64,000 nt of DNA from CAZEAP01 sp964510315 (GTDB taxonomy: Bacteria > Planctomycetota > Brocadiia > SM23-32). Numbering within the stretch: the stretch's first letter is position 1; each line of letters starts with the position of its first letter. The stretch lies in the NCBI GenBank assembly GCA_964510315.1, contig CAZEAP010000012.1, forward strand, positions 38,715-102,714, given 5' to 3'. The position numbers and the translations under genes are program-made. This document shows, one piece after another, positions 1-7,526 of this stretch. A model generated the notes under the pieces. That model was not told where the DNA came from, made no database searches, and saw only the letters and a program-made list of their open reading frames with translations.

Positions 1-576
1 CAGGCTGAGCGCGTGGTCGGGGTTTTCGTCGAGGACTTCCTGGTAGAAGTCCATGGCCTCGCCGTATTCCCCCCGGGCTTCCGCGGCGCGCGCCCGCGCC
101 CACAACAGGTCGGGGGAGTCGGGTTCATCGCCGTAGCGCTCCAGCAGCTCCTCGGCCTCCTCCTCTCGGCGGAGCCGACAGAGGGCCTCCACCGCGTAGA
201 TGTCGGTCTCCAGGTCCACGTCCCCTGAGCGTGCCTTCTCGAGGGCATCCAGCGCATCCTCGTTTCGCCCCATCTCCAGGTATGCGCGCCCCAGGAAATA
301 GGCCGCGTTTTTGCGGCGGCGCACCGCCTCCAGGTTCTTTACCGCATCGGGGTACTGTCCCATGGCGAACTGTACGATACCGAGCTTCTCGGTCAGCTCG
401 CGGTCTTCTCCGGAGGAGCCCGCCAGCTCTTCCTGCATCTGCCGGATCCGGTTGTGGGTCAGGTCGACCGTGGTGTAGCTCTCGTAAATCTCCTCCACCA
501 GGGCTTCGTACGAATCCCGGTCGATCGTTCCGGACAGCAGTTCATCCAGGCTGGCATCCGAGGAGGCGGTTGGCAT
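1..576 (-). CDS. TPR-repeat protein, C-terminus beyond the window
   Basis: The minus strand is open for 192 codons from an ATG at 576 to the window edge, so the C-terminus is missing. After an acidic N-terminus (about 60 residues), helical repeats of the tetratricopeptide type follow, with segments such as FAMGQYPDAVKNLEAV, YLEMGRNEDALDALEKA and ARGEYGEAMDFYQEVLDENP that keep the G-Y-A pattern. No signal peptide or membrane segment is visible in this part, so a cytoplasmic scaffold or bookkeeping role is likely, but the partner is unknown. It is transcribed divergently from kdsA. An AGGG stretch about 11 bases upstream is a weak ribosome binding site. The family call is good; the specific function cannot be told. 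Confidence 0.7.
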   Translation of the reverse strand, partial: MPTASSDASLDELLSGTIDRDSYEALVEEIYESYTTVDLTHNRIRQMQEELAGSSGEDRELTEKLGIVQFAMGQYPDAVKNLEAVRRRKNAAYFLGRAYLEMGRNEDALDALEKARSGDVDLETDIYAVEALCRLRREEEAEELLERYGDEPDSPDLLWARARAAEARGEYGEAMDFYQEVLDENPDHALSL

Positions 577-672
577 AATGCGTTTTCCCTAAAGGAGTTA
601 GGACTCACGGAAGCGCGGCGAGAAACACCTGCCCCTGCGTAAAAACCGGCCAGACTTAAGGTAACAAAAAGT

Positions 673-701
673 TTGACCGGTGTCAAGCTATCTGCTATCC
701 T
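673..701 (+). promoter_or_regulatory. Sigma-70-type promoter for kdsA
   Basis: TTGACC (673-678), 17 bases, TATCCT (696-701). The -35 hexamer lies in the inverted repeat TTGAC-CGGT-GTCAA (673-686), which could be an operator. The kdsA start is 45 bases downstream. Confidence 0.6.
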
Positions 702-745
702 GCCGACCTGCTGAGGCCTTTTGTGCCCGCATGGAGAAGCCGCGC

Positions 746-1570
746 ATGGAGCAGTTTGACCTGGCCGAATCGGTGGCCGTGGGAGGCGATGGACCGCTGC
801 TGGTCATCGCGGGCCCCTGTGTGATCGAGGAGCTTGAGATGTGCCTCGACGTCGCGGCCCGCCTCAAGGACGCCTGTGAATCGCTGGGTGTGCCCTTCGT
901 CTTCAAGTCCTCCTTCGACAAGGCCAACCGCACCAGTATCTCCTCGTTCCGGGGACCGGGCCTGGAGGAGGGCCTGGAAATCCTGGCAAGGGTCCGCGAA
1001 GAAGCCGATGTCCCCGTGCTGACCGACATACACCTCCCCGCGCAGGCGGAGCCGGCGGGTCGGGCGGTGGACGTCCTTCAGATACCGGCGTTCCTGTGCC
1101 GCCAGACCGACCTGCTGGTGGCGGCCGGGCGGACGGGCCTTCCGGTCAACATCAAGAAGGGCCAGTTCATGGCGCCGGAGGACATGGGACGGGCCGCCGA
1201 GAAGGTTGCATCCACCGGTAACGAGCGAATCATGCTCTGCGAGAGGGGCACCTGTTTCGGCTACCACAACCTGGTGGCCGACATGCGCTCGGTCGTGCGT
1301 ATGCGGGCACTTGGCTACCCGGTGATCTTCGACGCCACCCATTCGACCCAGCGCCCTGCGGCCGAGGGCGCTACCAGCGGAGGGGAACGGGAGATGGCGG
1401 CTCCCCTGGCCGCGGCCGCCGTGGCCGCCGGCGCCGACGGCGTCTTCATCGAGACCCATCCGGAGCCGGACTCCGCGCTGAGCGACCCGGCGACCATGGT
1501 TCCCACCGACCGGATGCCCGACCTGCTGGAACGACTCAGAGACATCGCGGCCGCCGCCGGGAGGGGATGA
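746..1570 (+). CDS. kdsA: 3-deoxy-8-phosphooctulonate (KDO-8-P) synthase
   Basis: This enzyme condenses arabinose 5-phosphate with phosphoenolpyruvate to make KDO-8-phosphate for lipopolysaccharide. The 274-residue protein has the usual KdsA length and motifs: LLVIAGPCVIEE near the N-terminus, FKSSFDKANRTSISSFRGPG, VDVLQIPAFLCRQTDLL, the NIKKGQF strand, and IFDATHSTQRP. The Cys in IAGPC is a possible metal ligand, as in metal-dependent KdsA, and the GADGVFIETHPEPD segment closes the TIM barrel. The ATG at 746 is preferred to those at 680 and 731 because GGAGAAG lies seven bases upstream. The stop codon is followed immediately by nadD, so the two are probably cotranscribed. Its presence implies a KDO-containing outer membrane. 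Confidence 0.93.
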   Translation: MEQFDLAESVAVGGDGPLLVIAGPCVIEELEMCLDVAARLKDACESLGVPFVFKSSFDKANRTSISSFRGPGLEEGLEILARVREEADVPVLTDIHLPAQAEPAGRAVDVLQIPAFLCRQTDLLVAAGRTGLPVNIKKGQFMAPEDMGRAAEKVASTGNERIMLCERGTCFGYHNLVADMRSVVRMRALGYPVIFDATHSTQRPAAEGATSGGEREMAAPLAAAAVAAGADGVFIETHPEPDSALSDPATMVPTDRMPDLLERLRDIAAAAGRG

Positions 1571-2191
1571 ATGGGAAGAACCGGCATGTTCGGGGGGTCC
1601 TTCAATCCGGTGCACGTGGCTCATCTCATCCTGGCCGAGCGCGTGCTGGAGGCACGTCGGCTGGACAGAGTGCTGCTCATTCCTGCGAAAGAGCCCCCTC
1701 ACAAGCCGCCCGCGCCGCTGGCGCCCGCCGAGGACCGCCTGCGGATGGTGCAGCTCGCCGTCGAGGACAACCCCGCCCTGGAGGCCGACCCCGTCGAGCT
1801 GCGCCGGGAGGGTCCCTCCTACACCCTGCGCACCGTGCGGGGCTTGCGCGAGCGTTACGGCCTTGCCGAGAGGCTTTTCCTCCTGATGGGAGCGGACAGC
1901 CTCCTGGACCTCCCCAACTGGTGGCACGCGGAACAGCTCGCTCGGAAGGTGCCGATAATCGCCTTCGGCCGCCCCGGCCACCGGGTGGAGCAGCACTGGC
2001 AGGAACTGGCGGGGGAGTTCGGCGAGGAATGGGTCGGCGAAGTCAAGGAGCGGATGGTGGATGCGCCGCTGCTGGAGGTCTCCGCCAGCGAAATCCGGGA
2101 GCGCCTGAGCCGGGGACTCTCCGTGCGCTACCTGGTGCCCGAATCGGTCCGGCACTACATCCTCGAACGCGGGCTCTACAGGGAAGGATGA
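1571..2191 (+). CDS. nadD: Nicotinate-nucleotide adenylyltransferase
   Basis: NadD transfers AMP from ATP to nicotinate mononucleotide in NAD synthesis. The 206-residue protein opens with the nucleotidyltransferase signature GMFGGSFNPVHVAHL (G-F-x-P-x-H-x-x-H), then IPAKEPPHKPP (substrate loop) and DRLRMVQLA. LLMGADSLLDLPNWWHAEQL is typical of NadD rather than CoaD. The C-terminal VSASEIRERL is the variant ISSTxIR motif that binds ATP phosphates. The ATG directly abuts the TGA of kdsA, giving tight coupling in a two-gene operon. No intrinsic terminator is evident after it. The assignment to NadD over other adenylyltransferases rests on the MGADS and NWW segments. Confidence 0.92.
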   Translation: MGRTGMFGGSFNPVHVAHLILAERVLEARRLDRVLLIPAKEPPHKPPAPLAPAEDRLRMVQLAVEDNPALEADPVELRREGPSYTLRTVRGLRERYGLAERLFLLMGADSLLDLPNWWHAEQLARKVPIIAFGRPGHRVEQHWQELAGEFGEEWVGEVKERMVDAPLLEVSASEIRERLSRGLSVRYLVPESVRHYILERGLYREG

Positions 2192-2223
2192 AGGGTCCTC
2201 CGCCCGATCCGGGGGTGGCCGCA

Positions 2224-2251
2224 TTGATGCCCCGCGCAGGCCGGGTACAAT
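2224..2251 (+). promoter_or_regulatory. Sigma-70-type promoter for the beta-helix protein gene
   Basis: TTGATG (2224-2229), 16 bases, TACAAT (2246-2251), in the 128-base gap after nadD and 68 bases before the next start codon. Confidence 0.45.
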
Positions 2252-2319
2252 GAAGCAACCGGCGAAAACAGTGAAGCCACGCTGCGGGGAAGCCGAGTCC
2301 TTTGTCCAGGGGTGACCGG

Positions 2320-5300
2320 ATGAGATTCAGGATGGCGGTGGTTTGTCTGATTGTTGGGTCTTTGCTTCTCGCTGCGGGGGCCGGCGGACAGCAATGGTCC
2401 TGGCAGGAACCACACGCGAAGGTCGTCGACACGGGCGATCTCGAATGGGCGCCGCAGCCTTTCCGGTTCCAGGCGGGGGATTCAGTTCGCTACATCGACT
2501 TCGAGGGCGGCGATGATTCCAACCCCGGCACCGGCCGGGACGCCCCGTGGAAGCATCACCCCTGGGACCCCGACGCCGAGGGCAGGGCAGCCGCCTGCAG
2601 CGGCGTCCACACCTACGTCTTCAAGCGTGGCGTCATCTACCGGGGCAAACTCACCCCGGACGAGTCCGGAAAGCCGGGCGACCCGATCCGCCTGACTTCC
2701 GATCCCTCATGGGGCGATGGGGAGGCGAAGATATTCGGCTCGCGCCGTATCACCGGCGGCTGGGAGCGATGCACACCCGAAGACGTCCCGAAGCACATGC
2801 CGCGGCCGGAGCAGGTATGGTACAGGGACATCGGCACCGATTGGCACCCCTGGGCCCTGTGGGAGCTGCGCGACGGAGAGGTCCTGCGGGTCGATATCGC
2901 CCGCGACCCCAACTGGGAAATCACGAACCCGGACGACCCCCAGAGCGAATGGTATGAATGGACCGGCCGCATCAAGGGCACCGGCTCGACCGACACGGCG
3001 CACCTCATTCAGGACGACCCCCACTTCTTCGACGGGGGCTACGTCTGGACCGAGTGGGCGGGCAACATGGGCACCATCCACGTCTGCCCGATCACCAACT
3101 ACGACCCTGAGAAGCACCTGCTCAGCGGCGAGCGGCTCAACGGCAGCAAGGGCAATCGGTATTACGTGGAAAACGTGCCCGGTTTCCTCGACTCTCCGGG
3201 CGAGTATTACCACGCCACCGGGGGGCCTCACGCGGGGCGGCTCTACGTGCGTTTGGAAGGGGACCGCAACCCCAACCGGGCCGTCCTGGAGGCCAGCGCG
3301 ATCAAAGTTCCCATCGAGATACTGGACCAGTCGAACATCGAGATAAGCGGACTGCGGTTCAGTTTCAACGACGTGGGAGACTCCGGCGAGGGCTGGCCGC
3401 CCGGCACGCACGACCCCTGCTGCGTGCGGATCGGCGGGGACTGCCGCAACATCCGCCTCTCCCACTGCCGGTTCCTCCACGTGATGAGCGTTCTGAACGC
3501 TTTCCCGAGGATGAACGAAAAGTACACCGGCATCTACCTGCGCGAGTTGATGCCGTGGAAACCCGGCGAGATCGACAACATATCGTTCACCGACAACGAG
3601 ATCGTCCACTGCGACCGCCCGGCCGTCCGCTTCCGCACCGGACGCATGCTGGGACGCGTCGAGTGGCCGCCCGTGGGCCATCTCAAAGAGGTAAAAGTCC
3701 TGCGCAACCGGTTCCACCACGTGGCCAACCGACCCGGCAGCAACATGTATTCGGCCATCCCTGCCCTGTCGGTGCATTTCCCCGAGGAGGCGGAAATAGC
3801 CGGCAACATCGTGGACCGCTGCTGGGGCAGCGGAGTCTTTGTGTTCGGCGGCAAAGGCAGCGGCAGCGTCGGCGAGGCGCCCCTGACCCGGATACTCATC
3901 CATCACAACAAAGTCACGAACTCGATGCTCGCCTGCAACGATTACGGCGGCATCGAGTACTGGCAGGGCGGGCCGATCTACGCCTTCAGCAACATCAGCG
4001 GAAACTCCATCGGCTACAAGAACTACGTCGACCTCGACAACCACTGGAAGACCGTCGCTTATAACGTGTACCTGGACGGCACGTTCAAAAGCTACACCTT
4101 CAACAACATCATCTGGGGGGAGAGCAACAGTCTCTCCTACCCCTACCGGAACCGGGGCGCCTACTTCGTCGTGCTCGGCTTCATGGACCACTGCTTCAAC
4201 AACACGGCCTACAAGTTCATGCACGGCATCGTCGGCTCCTCCGGCAACCGATGCAGCTTCCTGGGCAACCTGCTGGCCGACCTGAGCGTCTCCTTCATTC
4301 AGCAGAACCGCCCCGGCGACACCTCCCTCAGGGGCGGCGGCGACACCGGGGCGATGGGCATGCGCGGCATGCCGACCAACGCCTACGGCTACAACGTATT
4401 CGTGGGTGAGAAACGCATCGGGAGGGCGCGGCACATCGGCGGCGATACCGTGGCGGAATGGCGCTCGGACCTGGAGAAGGCCGGCGCATTCTGCTCGCAT
4501 ACCGGCCTGCGCGCCGAGGGAAGCCCCCTGCTGGACGCCGAGAACCACGACTTTCGCCCCAAAGAAGGCTCAACGCCAATTGACCGCGGCGTGAAGTTCT
4601 TCGTCCCCTGGGCGCTCTACGGGGTGGCGGGGGAGTGGCACTTCGGCTACCACCCGGCCAATCCCGAGGTGGTCCTCGGCCGGGGCTTCTACATGACCGA
4701 GGAGTACGTCGAGCGGCACATGTACAGCAAAGTTCCGCGCCAGAACCTGGAAGTGCCCGGCGCCACGGGGGACGACTACGTCGAGGGACCGCTGGAGGAC
4801 TGGCTGCCGGGCGCGCTGATCTTCGACGGCGAGGATGACCGCGCCGTGCTCACCCACGAGGACATGACCGTGGACCGCACGTATTCCCGTGGTTTCCGCG
4901 AGGGGGCCGACAGGCTGCAGGAAGGCGAGTTCCCCTTCGAGGGCGAGAACCGCAAGACCGTCGACATGGGGACCAACAACTTTCTCATCGAGGTCTATTT
5001 CAGGACGGAGCCCGGCCACACCGTAGGGACACTGGTCTCGAAAGCGGGCGACGCCGGTTACGCCGTGCGGGTCAACGAGCGCGGCGGCACGACCCTCGCG
5101 GTCCACGGCGGGGACGCCGGGGACGAAGTGGTCTGCGGCACGACCGTGAACGACGGCGAATGGCACCACGTCATCGCGGAGGCCGACCGCCGGAACCGAC
5201 GCCTGCGCATCTATGTGGACGGCCGACAGACCGCCGAGCATTCCATTCTGCATCCGGCCCCCGATGCTTCACTGTCCAACACCGCCGACTTCATCGTCGG

Positions 5301-5475
5301 TGAGTCCTTCGCGGGGGCCATCGACTTCCTGCGCGTCAGCCGCGGCACACTCTCCGAGGCGAACACCACGATAGAGGAACTCTACGAGTGGCAGTTCAAC
5401 GGGCCGTTCCTCCGCGATTTCTGCGGCCGGGAGCCCGTCGGCCGCCGCGACGCCGGAGCCGTCGAGCAGAGATGA
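2320..5475 (+). CDS. Large secreted right-handed beta-helix protein with C-terminal LamG-like domain
   Basis: A protein of 1051 residues with an N-terminal signal peptide (hydrophobic VVCLIVGSLLLAAGAGG). After YIDFEGGDDSNPGTGRDAPW, a segment common at the start of secreted parallel beta-helix proteins, come many short N-rich turns such as ILDQSNIEISGLRFSFNDVG and LKEVKVLRNRFHHVANR that look like beta-helix rungs. The last 200 residues resemble a LamG/concanavalin-type jelly roll: FLIEVYFRTEPGHTVGTLVS, then GEWHHVIAEADRRNRRLRIYVDG. Such architectures occur in polysaccharide lyases and glycan-binding proteins, but no catalytic motif can be assigned. The ATG at 2320 is preferred to TTG 2302 because it has CAGGGGTGA upstream and begins the signal peptide. 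It is probably exported and carbohydrate-directed. Confidence 0.8.
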   Translation: MRFRMAVVCLIVGSLLLAAGAGGQQWSWQEPHAKVVDTGDLEWAPQPFRFQAGDSVRYIDFEGGDDSNPGTGRDAPWKHHPWDPDAEGRAAACSGVHTYVFKRGVIYRGKLTPDESGKPGDPIRLTSDPSWGDGEAKIFGSRRITGGWERCTPEDVPKHMPRPEQVWYRDIGTDWHPWALWELRDGEVLRVDIARDPNWEITNPDDPQSEWYEWTGRIKGTGSTDTAHLIQDDPHFFDGGYVWTEWAGNMGTIHVCPITNYDPEKHLLSGERLNGSKGNRYYVENVPGFLDSPGEYYHATGGPHAGRLYVRLEGDRNPNRAVLEASAIKVPIEILDQSNIEISGLRFSFNDVGDSGEGWPPGTHDPCCVRIGGDCRNIRLSHCRFLHVMSVLNAFPRMNEKYTGIYLRELMPWKPGEIDNISFTDNEIVHCDRPAVRFRTGRMLGRVEWPPVGHLKEVKVLRNRFHHVANRPGSNMYSAIPALSVHFPEEAEIAGNIVDRCWGSGVFVFGGKGSGSVGEAPLTRILIHHNKVTNSMLACNDYGGIEYWQGGPIYAFSNISGNSIGYKNYVDLDNHWKTVAYNVYLDGTFKSYTFNNIIWGESNSLSYPYRNRGAYFVVLGFMDHCFNNTAYKFMHGIVGSSGNRCSFLGNLLADLSVSFIQQNRPGDTSLRGGGDTGAMGMRGMPTNAYGYNVFVGEKRIGRARHIGGDTVAEWRSDLEKAGAFCSHTGLRAEGSPLLDAENHDFRPKEGSTPIDRGVKFFVPWALYGVAGEWHFGYHPANPEVVLGRGFYMTEEYVERHMYSKVPRQNLEVPGATGDDYVEGPLEDWLPGALIFDGEDDRAVLTHEDMTVDRTYSRGFREGADRLQEGEFPFEGENRKTVDMGTNNFLIEVYFRTEPGHTVGTLVSKAGDAGYAVRVNERGGTTLAVHGGDAGDEVVCGTTVNDGEWHHVIAEADRRNRRLRIYVDGRQTAEHSILHPAPDASLSNTADFIVGESFAGAIDFLRVSRGTLSEANTTIEELYEWQFNGPFLRDFCGREPVGRRDAGAVEQR

Positions 5476-5496
5476 GGACGCCGAACTTTCCCTTTA

Positions 5497-5546
5497 CCTT
5501 CTGCGAAAACCCTATGTTCGTTGTTGTACATAGGGGGAGCAGAAGG
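5497..5546. other. Strong two-part stem-loop between genes
   Basis: Outer arms CCTTCTGC (5497-5504) and GCAGAAGG (5539-5546) pair perfectly over 8 bp. Inner arms CCCTATGT (5510-5517) and ACATAGGG (5528-5535) pair over another 8 bp around a 10-base loop, with a small internal loop (GAAAA against GGA). No T-run follows, so this is not a classic terminator; it may be an RNA-stability element, a REP-like element or a transcript-end structure. Confidence 0.6.
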
Positions 5547-5663
5547 ACAGCGCGGCGGTAAGAAGCGCCACTCTTGCCATGCGCGCGATCTCCTGTAAAC
5601 TGGCGGTTCGGCCGTTTCAAGCCGCTCAAGTCCCCCTTCTCCCGACATCGAGGCCCCCACACG

Positions 5664-6719
5664 ATGGAGCCCCGGGCCCGCACCTACGTGCTGACTTGCC
5701 TCTACGGACTGGAGGAGGAACTGCTGGAGGAGACAGTGGACCGGCTGGAGGCCGAGGGCTCCCACGGGTGGTCGGAAGTCGTGCTCTCCTTCGACGGTCC
5801 CCCGGAGCGGCTGCGCGAGCTGCGGCTGGCCCGGAACGTGTTCCTCCAGATGGATTCTTTCCTCATAGGGCCCACCTTTCCGGACCTGGACCGGCTGGAG
5901 AAGGCCCTTTCGGAACTGCCCCTCGCCGAGTGGGAGTCGTGCTGGAACGCCCTCAACGGCGAGCCACCGGGGGAGAGCGCCGTCTCCGTCAGCGTGGACC
6001 GTTCGGGCGATCACAACTACACGTACAAGGACGTTGAGGAGCTGGGCTACCGGGCCGTGGCCGAGGCCACCGGGCGGGCCACCACCCTCGAAGCCGCGCC
6101 CCTGGAACTGCGCATCGACATACGTCAGGAGAGGTGCCGGGTAACCGGCCGCCTCACCCCCCGGCCCCTGTCGGAACGACCCTACCGGGTGCGCCACGAC
6201 CGGGCGGAGACCGACGCGACGCTGGCCGCCGCCATGCTCCGGATGAGCGAACCCACGGTCGGGGAGGCGTTCCTGGACCCGTTTTGCGGGGTCGGGACGA
6301 TCGCCATCGAGCGAGCCCTGCTGGGCCCGGCGGAGATCGTCGCGGCCGGCGACGTGAACCTGCGGCGCCTCGGATGGGCCGCCGCGAACGTGGAGGCCGC
6401 GGGGGTGGACGTCCACCTGGCCGCCTGGGACGCCGAAAGGACCCCGCTGCCGGAGCGGGCGTTCACGCGTCTGGTCACCACTCCGCCACACAGCAACCCC
6501 GCCGACGGCCGGCCCTGGGGGGCGGAGGCGCTGGCCCCCCTGATCGCCGGACCGCTGCGCACGCTGGAATATGGGGGCATCTCGGTGTGGCTGCTCCGCT
6601 ACCCGGCGGTCTTCCGGCAGGCCTTCGAGCTGATCGGACTGAACCGCGTGATCGAGACCCTTGAGTGCGAGTGGAAGGGCAAGCCCTGTCACATTTACGT
6701 GCTGGAGCGCGTGCCTTGA
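5664..6719 (+). CDS. THUMP/UPF0020-type RNA methyltransferase
   Basis: A 351-residue protein with an N-terminal THUMP-like half (ferredoxin-like fold, about 1-165, including AVSVSVDRSGDHNYTYKDVE and LELRIDIRQERCRVTGRL) and a C-terminal Rossmann methyltransferase. PLSERPYRVRHDRAE is typical of the UPF0020 junction, and motif I is DPFCGVGTIAIERALLG (from about residue 204). This layout matches the RlmL/TrmN (Trm14) guanosine-N2 methyltransferases. The usual catalytic [ND]PPY motif is replaced by TPPH (residues 273-276), so activity or target base may differ. The ATG at 5664 is preceded by GAGG and fits the start of the THUMP half. An end-binding fit to tRNA or 23S rRNA cannot be decided from sequence alone. 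It is followed within 20 bases by a DNA glycosylase gene. Confidence 0.75.
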   Translation: MEPRARTYVLTCLYGLEEELLEETVDRLEAEGSHGWSEVVLSFDGPPERLRELRLARNVFLQMDSFLIGPTFPDLDRLEKALSELPLAEWESCWNALNGEPPGESAVSVSVDRSGDHNYTYKDVEELGYRAVAEATGRATTLEAAPLELRIDIRQERCRVTGRLTPRPLSERPYRVRHDRAETDATLAAAMLRMSEPTVGEAFLDPFCGVGTIAIERALLGPAEIVAAGDVNLRRLGWAAANVEAAGVDVHLAAWDAERTPLPERAFTRLVTTPPHSNPADGRPWGAEALAPLIAGPLRTLEYGGISVWLLRYPAVFRQAFELIGLNRVIETLECEWKGKPCHIYVLERVP

Positions 6720-6738
6720 GTCGGGAAGGGGAGACCCC

Positions 6739-7413
6739 GTGGATTTGAACTCGCTGCTGATGGAACTCTACCGGGCGCTCCGGGAGGAGTTCGGCTATCG
6801 GGACTGGTGGCCGGGCGAGGGGGCTTTCGAGATCATGACCGGCGCCATCCTGACTCAGCGCACCAACTGGGGCAACGTCGAGAAGGCGCTCGACGCACTC
6901 CGTGAGGAAGGGGTCCTGGAGCCGGCGGCCGTGGCGAATATCACGATGGAACGGCTGAGGCAATTGGTGCGGCCGGCGGGCTACTACCGGCAGAAAAGCG
7001 CCCGGCTGCGGAGGCTGGCGCAGTGGCTCCTCCAGCGCACCGAAGGAGATCCGGGAGCACTCGAACACGTGCCCACCGACGAGCTGCGGGAGGAGCTTCT
7101 GTCGCTGCGCGGCATCGGTCCGGAAACCGCCGACAGCATCCTGCTCTACGCCCTTGACCGCCGGACGTTCGTGGTCGACACCTACACCAAGCGGATACTC
7201 GCCCGGCACGAGCTGGTCGACCCCGACTCCGGATACTACGAGCTGAAAGAGTTTTTTGAGGCCCACCTGCCGGCCGACCTGGAACTGTACGGCGACTACC
7301 ACGCCCAGCTTGTGGAACTGGGGAAACGCTACTGCCGGCCAAGCCCGCGATGTAGTAACTGTCCGGCGCGACCGGTGTTGGGTGAACCCACCCCGGACGA
7401 GGAGCTGGTGTAA
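6739..7413 (+). CDS. HhH-GPD DNA glycosylase, MagIII-like (endonuclease III superfamily)
   Basis: A 224-residue helix-hairpin-helix glycosylase. MTGAILTQRTNWGNVEKAL is the superfamily's substrate-pocket region, LRGIGPETADSILLYAL is the HhH, and VVDTY holds the catalytic Asp (Asp147). The Lys that gives endonuclease III its lyase activity is Glu129 here (GPETAD rather than GRKTAN), so a monofunctional glycosylase such as 3-methyladenine glycosylase III is expected. The C-terminal iron-sulfur loop keeps only three cysteines (199, 205, 208); the fourth is absent. The GTG start has AAGGGGAG upstream and gives a normal length. It starts 19 bases after the methyltransferase stop, suggesting cotranscription. 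Confidence 0.8.
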   Translation: MDLNSLLMELYRALREEFGYRDWWPGEGAFEIMTGAILTQRTNWGNVEKALDALREEGVLEPAAVANITMERLRQLVRPAGYYRQKSARLRRLAQWLLQRTEGDPGALEHVPTDELREELLSLRGIGPETADSILLYALDRRTFVVDTYTKRILARHELVDPDSGYYELKEFFEAHLPADLELYGDYHAQLVELGKRYCRPSPRCSNCPARPVLGEPTPDEELV

Positions 7414-7421
7414 CCGGGCAG

Positions 7422-7451
7422 TTGCGCGTGGAAGCTGCGGTGGACTAAAAT
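7422..7451 (+). promoter_or_regulatory. Possible promoter for the zinc-ribbon kinase gene
   Basis: TTGCGC (7422-7427), 18 bases, TAAAAT (7446-7451). The -35 is a poor match and the -10 good. It lies 75 bases before the kinase start. Confidence 0.35.
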
Positions 7452-7526
7452 ACATTGAGAGGAGCGGGAGCGCTTCGAGGTCTGCCGAGGTGCAGCCAGG
7501 GACGCAAAACTGAAGGGGGAACACAC

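Noticed and set aside
695..2224. Long minus-strand reading frame opposite kdsA and nadD
   Set aside because: It is antisense to two clear genes and has no recognisable motif; high GC favours open antisense frames.
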